A stretch of DNA of 47,442 bases, from the NCBI GenBank assembly GCA_913051655.1, contig CAJXHI010000024.1:1-47442 (forward strand). The letters run 5' to 3'. The notes beneath the pieces were generated by a model. It made no database searches and had not been told where the DNA came from. It was given only the letters and a program-made list of their open reading frames with translations. The DNA is from an uncultured Alphaproteobacteria bacterium. Its GTDB lineage: Bacteria > Pseudomonadota > Alphaproteobacteria > Rhodobacterales > Rhodobacteraceae. The position numbers and the translations under genes were made by a program. This document shows positions 8,702 through 17,094 of the stretch, piece by piece (the first letter of the stretch is position 1; the number at the start of each line of letters is the position of its first letter).

Positions 8702-10111
8702 TTATTTTTCGCAAAATAATTGCCATTCAATGGGACCAGTCGTGAAAAATTCACTTCCAAAATCCTTTAGCTGTCTTACCGACAGTTCAATTAAAACTGT
8801 GCTACCCGGTTGTCCTGCAAAGTTACAAGGGTAGGAAAATTTTGGATAACATTCTTCATGTAGAAACGCGCGACCATCTAAGTCGAAGGATGGCATCAAA
8901 CCACTAGAATTAATATCGTGAATAGTGAAGCAAGATGTCGAATTAGGATCATCGCCTGGCCAGTTTTCATTGCAGACAGAACACCATTCACCAAAGCACT
9001 CCTCAATTGGTGACATCCCGTCCACACGGCCGTCAGCGTTTAGTTGTGTCAATTTAAAACTTTCTTCAAACCCCCTTAGGGAGAGACTGACAACTTCAGA
9101 ATCACTTACTGCTACGTCAAGTGTCCCGGAATTGATTGACAACATTTTAGAAATCAAATCATTTTCAGTGGTCGACGTTGAATTTTCAACCAAAAGGGGA
9201 GAATTCATTATTCCATAACCTTTAGATTTTTGTATGCATACCTGTGCTTCAGCTGGTTCCTTCAAACGCTCATAAAGGCTGCCGTCCCATGTATTATCAA
9301 TAATTGTCTCATCATCACATTTTAGAGTAGCCAAAACGTTACTTCCTTGTATTATAGAGAGACTAGCATTGAAACCACGACCCTTTGAATGCATCCATGT
9401 TTCGGTATCTAGGACATATAATTTTGATTTGTTTCTAAATGTAAATTTATTCGATATTTCAAGTTCAATGTTATTAGAAGTATTATTTTTATTTGGACTA
9501 AACACATTTTCGATTCGATCCAAAATGTACATATCAATATTTTTGTTAACCTTGCCAAAATTGTAAGATAACGAATTTCTGTCTTCCTCGCTAAGTGCAT
9601 CCTCATCCAATTCATCGCAGATTGAAAGTTCATTCTTTCCCTCACCAAAAGTACAATAAAAGAGAGGTTTAGTAGGATCTCCTTCTGCAAAGCACTGCCC
9701 GGGATACGGCTTTTCAATTGAAAGATTAGTCGCTTCAAGAACTATTTCTCTGAAATAATCACAAGCCGTAAATGTTTCAGACTGGACGAAGTTTTTGTGA
9801 TCGTCGAAGTAGACCCTAGGACGAATAGTAGAAGTCTCATAATAATGTTTTAAGAAAAACGTTTGTTCGATTTCTGTAAATTTGCCGTATGTATCACCGG
9901 CGGGAAACACTGTTGCTGAAGGATCCACAAGTTCCCAGCATTTCTGAAGCTCTTTTATTGCAGACCTTGTTTTCTCATCAGAAACTCCATCAGGAATTCC
10001 GGCATCATAACCGAACCAATTTAAGCCCTCTTGTATCTGTTTGAAGCTTTCACTCGCAGAAAGGAATTTTATCGGGTAAAAAATAATTAAGGCAAGAAAA
10101 AATATTTTCAT
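8702..10111 (-). CDS. exported protein with N-terminal peptidoglycan-binding domain
   Basis: ATG 10111 starts directly with a signal peptide (MKIFFLALIIFYPIKFLSA); the upstream ATG at 10141 would add ten residues before it. After cleavage there is a peptidoglycan-binding-like repeat, IQEGLNWFGYDAGIPDG followed by DEKTRSAIKELQK, at about residues 26-57. The remaining ~400 residues form a secreted, Cys-rich region (more than ten Cys, probably disulfides) that I do not recognise. Total length is about 469 residues. It is monocistronic, and base use is AT-rich. Likely a periplasmic cell-wall-associated protein of unknown function. Confidence 0.7.
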   Translation of the reverse strand: MKIFFLALIIFYPIKFLSASESFKQIQEGLNWFGYDAGIPDGVSDEKTRSAIKELQKCWELVDPSATVFPAGDTYGKFTEIEQTFFLKHYYETSTIRPRVYFDDHKNFVQSETFTACDYFREIVLEATNLSIEKPYPGQCFAEGDPTKPLFYCTFGEGKNELSICDELDEDALSEEDRNSLSYNFGKVNKNIDMYILDRIENVFSPNKNNTSNNIELEISNKFTFRNKSKLYVLDTETWMHSKGRGFNASLSIIQGSNVLATLKCDDETIIDNTWDGSLYERLKEPAEAQVCIQKSKGYGIMNSPLLVENSTSTTENDLISKMLSINSGTLDVAVSDSEVVSLSLRGFEESFKLTQLNADGRVDGMSPIEECFGEWCSVCNENWPGDDPNSTSCFTIHDINSSGLMPSFDLDGRAFLHEECYPKFSYPCNFAGQPGSTVLIELSVRQLKDFGSEFFTTGPIEWQLFCEK

Positions 10112-10141
10112 TTGAAATTTTACAATATGATACAGATACAT

Positions 10142-11384
10142 CTACGAACTCCACCCAATATAATTATTCTTAACACACATCTTTATCGTTCGCTTAAATC
10201 AGTTGCGTGTACGTAATTGCGGGAAATCCCAGAGTTCCAAAAATAGGCCAGTTAAGTTAAAAGACCCAAACAAACAATTTTGGATCAAGATGTAATCTAT
10301 TTTGAAATTACAGAGAAGATCAGCACAAAAAAGTGGAGTATAAACAATTGTTTCTAAGACATCGGGGATCCCTAGAGCAATAGCTGGGTTTTTAAAAACC
10401 GGCTATCTACCTTATTTCCGCCGAATTTTAACGAGATAAGTATTCGTATCTGTCGAATCAGTGAACACGATGGTTGTGGTAAATCATCCAATAGTGATCG
10501 CCAATATCGGTATTGTCTTGTCTGACTAAACGTTAGGGTAAATAACTTCTTTAGCAAATCCTAAAATCACGAATATGATCGTATCACGAGTTGCCGCTAC
10601 ATCAATAACGCCGTCCAAATGAAAGCAAAGAGTTTTTTTACGACATGAGTCCGAAATAATTTTTGGCAAGAAAAATTTTCTATAATTTAAATTAATTCTT
10701 TGAAAAGACCTGCCTATCCAAAGAAATTTAATGGCTTATTTTGTAAGTAATTTTGAAATTGACAGGTACCGTTACCATGAAACCGTCTTCAAAAATTTCA
10801 GGTGTCTTTATTACTCAATCTAGTAAGTAAGTATATTTATTTCACGGATAAAAGAGCTGTCAGGGAACGTTTTTGCAAGTCTGACAGACCCGTTAACTGC
10901 TTATTTCTCTGATTTCAATGTCATCTTTAAGAAACTAGTTCTTATACTGACAATAATCGATCACAACATCGCGTTTGCCCGCTTCTATAAATTAGAAATA
11001 ACAGGTGTTGAGACTGGCGCGTTATCAATTTTGAACAAAGAACTCGAGATTAGCTTCTATGCCTGAACCTGAAAGACTGCATTATACCCGTTGTTTGAAA
11101 AAGTAGAGCGAAATTTTGGTGTTCAATCTCGAAGATTAGCAGACATTTCGGACATTCATAATCACAGGATATTTTCTACCGATCAAAATGTTAAAAGTAA
11201 TAAAATGGCAAATTTAAATACCAATAGGAGAATCGACTTGGCCGCTTAAGCTAGAAGTAAATTCTAGCCACTACCCGCCGACTCAAGATCGTCAAATTTG
11301 TAATTCCTCTGCAATCTAACTTGCTTAGAATGGGATTAAGCTATTAAGGTTATACGAAGCATTGAGAGCTGGACATCATTTATC
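10142..11384. other. long gap with decayed coding-like sequence
   Basis: About 1.2 kb has no intact gene. On the plus strand a frame across roughly 10,918-11,250 reads like protein (for example LYPLFEKVERNFGVQSRRLA) but is cut by two nearby TGA codons around 11,062-11,070 and has no credible start. I cannot assign a family. The rest is AT-rich without hairpins or repeats that I can support. The right end must contain the promoter of the Rieske operon, but no convincing -35/-10 pair was picked. Confidence 0.35.
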
Positions 11385-11753
11385 ATGGCGAAATATCTAG
11401 ACGAAGATGGCGTTTGGCTAAAAATATCCCGCACTGCCGAATTGGAAGGTCCACGGCCGTTGCTTCCATTAGAATTAGGTAACAAGCGGTATGTGCTTTT
11501 TCGGGACGATGAGGGGTACTTGGGACTTATCGGACGGAACTGCCCCCATCGCGGGGCGGATCTTTGCTACGGGCGTCTCGAAAATAATGGGCTGCGTTGC
11601 CCGTTTCACGGATGGCATTTCGACCGTACAGGCCAGTGCGTTGAGCAGCCGGCGGAACCTGAAGGGTCAAAAATGTACACTCAGATCAAAGTACCTATGA
11701 TACCCGTTACTGAAAGAGATGGTATTATTTATGCATTACTGTCCGAAAAGTGA
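11385..11753 (+). CDS. stand-alone Rieske [2Fe-2S] domain protein of oxygenase type
   Basis: This 122-residue protein is essentially one Rieske domain. The cluster ligands are visible as C53-P-H55 (CPHRGADLCYGRL) and C72-P-F-H75 (CPFHGWHFD), with the closing strand IPVTERDGIIYALL. The sequence around the cluster resembles the Rieske domain of phthalate-dioxygenase-type ring-hydroxylating oxygenases more than a small ferredoxin. Its TGA directly abuts the next gene, which encodes an oxygenase catalytic subunit lacking this domain. The two together make up one conventional alpha subunit. It probably delivers electrons to the mononuclear iron of that partner. The start ATG has only a weak ribosome binding site. 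Confidence 0.88.
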   Translation: MAKYLDEDGVWLKISRTAELEGPRPLLPLELGNKRYVLFRDDEGYLGLIGRNCPHRGADLCYGRLENNGLRCPFHGWHFDRTGQCVEQPAEPEGSKMYTQIKVPMIPVTERDGIIYALLSEK

Positions 11754-11762
11754 GTGAAAATA

Positions 11763-12983
11763 ATGATTAGTCAACAATTAAACGATCAAATCACGCGTAT
11801 TGGCGCTGATGACGATGCTGGTATGCTTCTAAGACAGTATTGGCAACCAGCAGCGCTTTGCGATGATATTTCGTTTGGTTTGCCGCTCGCAGTTAACTTA
11901 TTGGGAGAACACTTAGCTCTTGTTGAGTCTCTCAAGGGGTATAAACTTGTGAAAAGGATTGTGACTGGCAATCCTAATGCCGCCCATATGCCAGCTGCAG
12001 AAGAAATTACGTTAGATGAAGACGGACGGAGTTATCCAGCAGTAATTATGAAGGGAATTGTCTTCGCATATCTTGGACAGGGCGAACCACCTAAATTTCC
12101 TAATTTTGATTGTTTTAGGGCGCCAGATACGCATGTTTTTGCCTTTAAAGGCTTGTGGCGCTGTAACTGGCTTCAAGCCCTCGAAGTTGGGATCGATCCA
12201 GCTCATGCGTCATTTCTCCATCGTTTCTTGGAGGATGAAGATCCCAGTAAGGGCTATGGTAAACAATTTCGCGATACTGCGGATGATACCGATATTCCAA
12301 TGACAAAAATATTGCGGGACTATCCTCGTCCAGAAATATTGGTTGATGAGACAAATTATGGATTAAAGATCACCGCACTGCGCCACATGGAAAACGAACT
12401 CACACATGTTCGTGTTACAAACCAGATTTTCCCGCAGGCAATCTGCATTCCGATGTCTCGTGAAATGACAATCACTCAGTGGCATGTCCCGATCGATAAC
12501 AATAATTGCTACTGGTACTCTATCTTCACCAGTTTTGATCAACCTGTTGATAAAAAATTGATGCGGGAGCAACGGTTGAAAGAACATATGTTGCCAGATT
12601 ACGCACCGATCAAAAATGCTGGAAATAATTATCATTATGATCCAGATGAACAGGCTCATAAAACATATACTGGTATGGGCTTAGATATTAATGTGCATGA
12701 TCAGTGGGCAGTGGAGGGCATGGGGCCTATTCAAGATCGAACTCAGGAGCATCTTGGACGCTCTGATGTTGCGATTATTCGCTATCGGCGTATTCTCCGC
12801 AAAGCGATTGCAGACCTTCAGGATCGTAGAACAGATTCACTTTTAATGAAGGATCTGGCGGCTGCGCTCATCAAAGGTCCACTATCGAATGATGCCATTA
12901 CGAAAACTTCGGAATGGCAACAAGCAAGCCATGCTGCTGATCTTGTAAGACGCAAGTTATGTCCATGGGATGCTTCAATATGA
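11763..12983 (+). CDS. Rieske-type oxygenase catalytic subunit lacking its Rieske domain
   Basis: The family-like N-terminus MISQQLNDQITRIG starts at ATG 11763; a GTG at 11754 is an alternative. Residues 20-55 (MLLRQYWQPAALCDD, NLLGEHLALV) match the usual head of phthalate-dioxygenase-type alpha subunits. Where CxH and CxxH should follow there is only a linker of about 40 residues with no cluster ligands. The catalytic domain then resumes at GIVFAYLGQGEPPKFP, and the iron site is clear: CNWLQALEVGIDPAHASFLH gives D145, H148 and H153, with E141. It runs for 406 residues. The preceding gene supplies the missing Rieske domain. No reductase is nearby. The substrate is unknown. Confidence 0.88.
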   Translation: MISQQLNDQITRIGADDDAGMLLRQYWQPAALCDDISFGLPLAVNLLGEHLALVESLKGYKLVKRIVTGNPNAAHMPAAEEITLDEDGRSYPAVIMKGIVFAYLGQGEPPKFPNFDCFRAPDTHVFAFKGLWRCNWLQALEVGIDPAHASFLHRFLEDEDPSKGYGKQFRDTADDTDIPMTKILRDYPRPEILVDETNYGLKITALRHMENELTHVRVTNQIFPQAICIPMSREMTITQWHVPIDNNNCYWYSIFTSFDQPVDKKLMREQRLKEHMLPDYAPIKNAGNNYHYDPDEQAHKTYTGMGLDINVHDQWAVEGMGPIQDRTQEHLGRSDVAIIRYRRILRKAIADLQDRRTDSLLMKDLAAALIKGPLSNDAITKTSEWQQASHAADLVRRKLCPWDASI

Positions 12984-14368
12984 ACATTTGTGCGCGACAG
13001 GTAATAGAAAAAGTTGAAGCGGAAGGGATCGAAACAGTACGAGCTGTATTTGTTGATCAACATGGAATTTTAAGAGGGAAAACAATTGTTTCTTCAGCTT
13101 TGCGGACAGCTTTTGATGACGGTATAAAGGTGCCGTCAACACTACTATTAAAAGATACGTCACACCGCACGGTATTTCCGATTTGGACCCAAAATGCGAA
13201 CCCTGAAGAAGTTCCGCTCCATGGTGCAAGCGATGTAGTTCTTCGCCCAAACCCAGAAAGGTTTCATCCTATTCCTTGGTCTCCCCATTCAGCTTTTCTT
13301 CTATGTTCAGTTGAAGATCAAAATGGCCATCCAATCTCTTTTTCATCCGATGAAGTTTTATCTGTTGCTGTGAATGCACTTAAAAAAGCAGGCTACACTG
13401 CTGTTTTTGGCTTAGAGGTAGAGTTTCAAATTTTTCGTGTCCTAGATCAACGGCTCAGTCATGCAGAAGCGACGATGCCACCGGCGCCGGTCAAAACTGA
13501 GAACCTAACACAAGGACACCAATACCTGGCAGAAATGCGATATGCCGAGGTTGAAGAAACCCTTGATGAATTGCGTCGCATGTCTCAGATGCTTGGCCTT
13601 GAACCACGCTCAATGGAAATTGAAATGGGACCAAGCCAATTCGAATTTACTTTCAATCCAGCTGACCCGCAAACTCAAGCGGATCGATTTGTTCTTTTTA
13701 GAACTTTGGTCAAAGAGGTCTGTCATCGGCGCGGTTTACATGGGAGTTTTATGCCTAAACCAGCTTTGCAACATGCTGCGGCTAATGGCTGGCATCTTCA
13801 TCAATCACTTTTTAAAATTGATGGCACCCCCGTTTTCATCCCCGAGAATGAACAAACACTGACGGATGAGCTAAGAGGGTGGATAGCGGGGCTTCTTGAA
13901 CATGCTAAGCCCTGCTGTCTATTAACCAATCCTACCGTAAATAGTTACAAAAGGTTTACGCCTTATCAACTTGCGCCCAACAGAATCCAATGGGGAATGG
14001 ACAATAGAGGAGCAATGTTGAGGGCTCTATTAAAATCATCAGATCATGCCTCAAGACTTGAAAATCGAGTGGCAGACAGTTCAGCTAATCCGTTTTATGC
14101 TATAGCTTCGCAAATAATTTCCGGTCTAGACGGTTTGCATCGTGGAAGTCCACCACCCGAAGCGACAGAGACACCTTATGAAGGCGCTTCGAGCCTTCCC
14201 AGAAACCTGTTCGAAGCGATTGAAGCATTCGAAGGAAGTAAGTTGGTGGCATCTTACTACGGAACTGGATTTCAAAAATACCTAGGCACATTGAAACGTG
14301 CAGAGTGGGACCGCTATTTAATGTCGGTTTCTGAATGGGAACAACAAGAATATTTTGGATTGTTCTAA
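12980..14368 (+). CDS. glutamine synthetase-like gamma-glutamyl amide ligase
   Basis: The start at 12980 overlaps the upstream TGA as ATGA. The 462-residue protein has the full glutamine synthetase fold. The metal/ATP motif is GLEVEF (E146, E148), followed by EIEMGPSQFEF (E213-E222), WHLHQSL (H272, H274), NSYKRFTP, NRIQWGMDNRGAMLR (R342, R348) and RLENRVADSSANPFYA (E361, R363). It belongs to the GlnT/PuuA-like branch, which joins glutamate to amines, rather than being housekeeping GlnA. With an adjacent Rieske oxygenase it recalls aniline catabolism, where a gamma-glutamylanilide synthase works before the dioxygenase. I infer that it activates an amine substrate here; the substrate itself is not evident. 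Confidence 0.88.
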   Translation: MNICARQVIEKVEAEGIETVRAVFVDQHGILRGKTIVSSALRTAFDDGIKVPSTLLLKDTSHRTVFPIWTQNANPEEVPLHGASDVVLRPNPERFHPIPWSPHSAFLLCSVEDQNGHPISFSSDEVLSVAVNALKKAGYTAVFGLEVEFQIFRVLDQRLSHAEATMPPAPVKTENLTQGHQYLAEMRYAEVEETLDELRRMSQMLGLEPRSMEIEMGPSQFEFTFNPADPQTQADRFVLFRTLVKEVCHRRGLHGSFMPKPALQHAAANGWHLHQSLFKIDGTPVFIPENEQTLTDELRGWIAGLLEHAKPCCLLTNPTVNSYKRFTPYQLAPNRIQWGMDNRGAMLRALLKSSDHASRLENRVADSSANPFYAIASQIISGLDGLHRGSPPPEATETPYEGASSLPRNLFEAIEAFEGSKLVASYYGTGFQKYLGTLKRAEWDRYLMSVSEWEQQEYFGLF

Positions 14369-14371
14369 TTA

Positions 14372-14917
14372 ATGCCTTCCCAGCAAGAAAACGCAGAAAG
14401 TTTGCATTCATTTGATGATATAATTGATGGTTACTTTCCACTGAAGTTGTCACTTTTACAGATGTTGGATCGGCTGAATACGTCTATAGCCTATGTCGAA
14501 ATCTCGCATGCTCCAATTATGGAAATTTCTGGGTTAGCGCCACAGGATCCTGTACCTTTGACAATAAATACGGGGCGCGTGGGGATTATTGATAAGTTAC
14601 ATGTACGGATAACGCGAGATAGCGATTTTTCATCTAATGGTACATGGCGTTGGTTGGATTCGTTAGCACCTGAGAAAATTTTTGATAGTATGATACGGTT
14701 GGCGGAACCTGCCTATGTGCAAGGTTTTTTCGCACGTAATGGACATAGGAGCCATTCGGGCAAGATAGCGAAAACAGTATTTCGCAACAAGGTGCCAGAA
14801 AACAGTGCAATTTGGGGGCCCTTTATGCGCAACCCTTCTCAAATCACTTACCCGAAAACTGTTGAGTACGACCATAGATATAGAGTTGAAGAATTTCTTG
14901 CGATTTTCGAAATATAA
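14372..14917 (+). CDS. unrecognised protein in the Rieske/amide-ligase operon
   Basis: The gene begins three bases after the ligase stop and encodes 181 residues. I do not recognise the family. It is soluble, without signal peptide or membrane segment. Notable stretches are LSLLQMLDRLNTSIAYVEIS, HAPIMEISGLAPQDPV, GRVGIIDKLHVRIT and a basic, aromatic-rich region containing RNGHRSHSGKI, ending in YRVEEFLAIFEI. No metal- or flavin-binding motif stands out. It is somewhat similar in size to oxygenase beta subunits, but the sequence gives no direct support for that. Position suggests a subunit, cofactor-handling or accessory role in the same pathway. Confidence 0.75.
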   Translation: MPSQQENAESLHSFDDIIDGYFPLKLSLLQMLDRLNTSIAYVEISHAPIMEISGLAPQDPVPLTINTGRVGIIDKLHVRITRDSDFSSNGTWRWLDSLAPEKIFDSMIRLAEPAYVQGFFARNGHRSHSGKIAKTVFRNKVPENSAIWGPFMRNPSQITYPKTVEYDHRYRVEEFLAIFEI

Positions 14918-15046
14918 AGAAATTAAATGTATATTGAAAAAAAATTCTACTTGGCACAAAGTTTACAATGTTGGCAAAATTTTAAGCAGTATGCCGACAA
15001 AACACTGATCGGGTAAGTCTAAAACCGCGGGAAAAGGTATTTGATC

Positions 15047-15463
15047 ATGGTAAGCAAAATAACTTTTGAAGCTGATCAAATAATTTATGAAATTGGTGAT
15101 GAAGCGACGGGAGCATTCATCATTGTGAGTGGAAATGTTGATCTACTTTCAAAAACGGGTGTGAGGTTAACTACCTTAGGAAAAGATGAGATTTTTGGCG
15201 AAATTGGCCAAATCATAGGTAAAAATCGTAGCGTCACTGCGCGAGCTCGGACAAAAGGTGAAGGAATTTTTATTCCTAAAAAGCAGATTGCTGAAAAATT
15301 TCAAAATGCTGATCCTGTCATTCAAAGTGTTTTTAGAGCGGTAGCTTTTCGGTTGCAGCATGCAAGCCAAGACATAGAACTACTCAATGAGAAATACGAA
15401 AATCTTAGAAAAGACTATGTGCGAGTGAATTCAGATTTGGAGCGATACAAACGGGCGCGTTAG
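15047..15463 (+). CDS. small cyclic-nucleotide-binding-domain protein
   Basis: ATG 15047 has an AAGG about 9 nt upstream; a TTG at 15041 is in frame. The 138-residue protein is a single cNMP-binding domain: GDEATGAFIIVSGNVDL at about residues 20-36, then GKDEIFGEIGQIIGKNRSVT and a phosphate-cassette-like region. A C-terminal helix rich in Glu, Lys and Leu (about 105-138) should form a coiled coil. There is no helix-turn-helix, so it is not a CRP-type regulator itself. It lies about 130 bases after the Rieske operon on the same strand, so co-transcription is possible but unproven. Confidence 0.8.
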   Translation: MVSKITFEADQIIYEIGDEATGAFIIVSGNVDLLSKTGVRLTTLGKDEIFGEIGQIIGKNRSVTARARTKGEGIFIPKKQIAEKFQNADPVIQSVFRAVAFRLQHASQDIELLNEKYENLRKDYVRVNSDLERYKRAR

Positions 15464-15799
15464 ATACATTTTTTTCCAGCAGAGGTCCATTCGCAAATTA
15501 CTCTGACGTAAGACAAATCTCTTAAGTATTTAAGCTATCCTTCACAATCATTTGGTCAGATAGCTTGCTTGTATAGTCTTTATTAAAAACCACTTACTTT
15601 TGATAGAGATTTAAGGACTGTGAACATTTGATTTGAAATTTTAAAGCCATACTGTGTGCGAGCATGAATCATATAATTGGAATATCTTTTAGTTTGACAC
15701 TGGTTTCTTTCGAATGCCTAGCAAAATCAAATAATCCAAGTACAGGGGACCATTAATTGTTTAATCTGCAGATTGTATCTAGTCCAAGGTTTTTCTTTT
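15464..15799. other. gap between convergent genes
   Basis: The cNMP-binding gene and the cytosine deaminase gene end here facing each other. The stretch is AT-rich. One inverted pair, AAGCTATC and GATAGCTT around 15,531-15,566, can form an 8-bp stem with a long loop, but no T run follows, so I do not call a terminator. No gene is seen. Confidence 0.45.
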
Positions 15800-17083
15800 T
15801 TATGCAGTTGTAAAACCTGCAGGATCAAAATTCTTCGGACGCCCAGCTAAGGACAAATTGGTCGAAATGGCTGGATTAGATGCGATGATCCGACCCTTTC
15901 TGATTATATTAATCCGATGCGCTCTCAGACGAATAGCTTCGATGCTATTTTGTGCTTGTAAGATATTGAAATTTGCATTGCAGCCCACGCTAATGCCATA
16001 CCCTTCAAGTCCCATAATTTTTGCAGAACTCTCGGTCACAGCTTGGAAACACCAAGCCATATCGTCTTGGCTCGATAGTTGACCGGCATGAAGTCCCATA
16101 AAAGCAACGTCCAGCATGTCTGCACGCCCTAACGAATACCATGGGTCCATGACACAATCTGAACCAAAACCAACCGTAACCCCCGCATCGCGCAATTCCC
16201 TTACACGTGTCTGACCACGGCGTTTGGGATAATTATCATGGCGCCCTTGCAACATTATATTGATCAATGGGTTCGGGATAGCATGAACTTCTGATTCCAC
16301 GATCAAAGGGATGAGCTTTGAAACATAATAATTATCCATTGAATGCATAGAGGTCAGATGTGATCCAACGACACGGCCTTGTAAGCCAAGACGCTGTGTT
16401 TCATATGATAGCGTTTCAATATGTCGGCTCAGGGGATCGTCGCTTTCATCACAATGCATATCCACCATCAAACCGCGTTCTGCGGCAAGTTCACAAAGCA
16501 ATTTAACCGACTCTGCTCCCTGCTGCATGGTACGTTCAAAATGCGGAATGCCCCCAACAATATCCATGCCCATGTCCAAAGCACGTATTGTATTTTCAAA
16601 CGCAGTTTGATCGCGCAGCACACCGTCTTGTGGAAATGCGACGAGCTGTAAATCAATATAGTCTTTGACCTGTTCGCGCACGTCCAACAATGCTTGCACG
16701 CCCTTAAGTTCATTGTCGCATATATCGACGTGAGATCGGATGGCACCAATGCCCATGGAGGTGGCAAGGTCGCAATAGCTCATGGCACGTTCTACAATAT
16801 CTTCGATGCTTTGAAGTTTTTTTAATTCTCCCCAAAGCGCAATCCCTTCCAGCAATGTTCCGGATACATTCATCCTAGGATTTCCAATAGAAAGCGTAGC
16901 ATCCATATGAAAATGCGGGTCTACAAAGGGTGGCGCAGCTAGCCAGCTTGTGGCATCAATAGTCTCCTTGGCCACTGCCGTAATGCCAACCTCTACGGCA
17001 GTTATTTTCCCCTTCTCACACCCAATATCAATGCCAGTTCTACCGTCAGGCAAATTTGCGTTCTTGACCAATAAATCAAACAT
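15800..17083 (-). CDS. codA: cytosine deaminase
   Basis: ATG 17083 follows AGGAG; the upstream GTG adds two residues only. The 427-residue amidohydrolase closely follows E. coli CodA: PPFVDPHFHMD (H57, H59), DLQLVAFPQDG (Q152, pyrimidine recognition), DMHCDESDD (H210, E213), GSHLTSMHS (H242), NPLINIMLQGR and the metal-ligand segment GFGSDCVMDPWYSLG (D309). It would convert cytosine to uracil in the cytoplasm. The residue after D309 is Cys where E. coli has Asp (D314), a position known to tune substrate choice. It is the last gene of the BMP transporter operon, 11 bases after the second permease, so the transporter probably imports pyrimidines or nucleosides. Confidence 0.88.
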   Translation of the reverse strand: MFDLLVKNANLPDGRTGIDIGCEKGKITAVEVGITAVAKETIDATSWLAAPPFVDPHFHMDATLSIGNPRMNVSGTLLEGIALWGELKKLQSIEDIVERAMSYCDLATSMGIGAIRSHVDICDNELKGVQALLDVREQVKDYIDLQLVAFPQDGVLRDQTAFENTIRALDMGMDIVGGIPHFERTMQQGAESVKLLCELAAERGLMVDMHCDESDDPLSRHIETLSYETQRLGLQGRVVGSHLTSMHSMDNYYVSKLIPLIVESEVHAIPNPLINIMLQGRHDNYPKRRGQTRVRELRDAGVTVGFGSDCVMDPWYSLGRADMLDVAFMGLHAGQLSSQDDMAWCFQAVTESSAKIMGLEGYGISVGCNANFNILQAQNSIEAIRLRAHRINIIRKGRIIASNPAISTNLSLAGRPKNFDPAGFTTA

Positions 17084-17094
17084 ACACACCGCTC

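Noticed and set aside
11754..11762. A sequencing frameshift as the explanation of the split Rieske oxygenase
   Set aside because: The catalytic protein has its own complete family-like N-terminus after the junction, and the Rieske protein has its own complete end, so joining frames would not rebuild a normal alpha subunit order.
15531..15566. Terminator between the cNMP and cytosine deaminase genes
   Set aside because: The stem has a very long loop and no T run on either strand.
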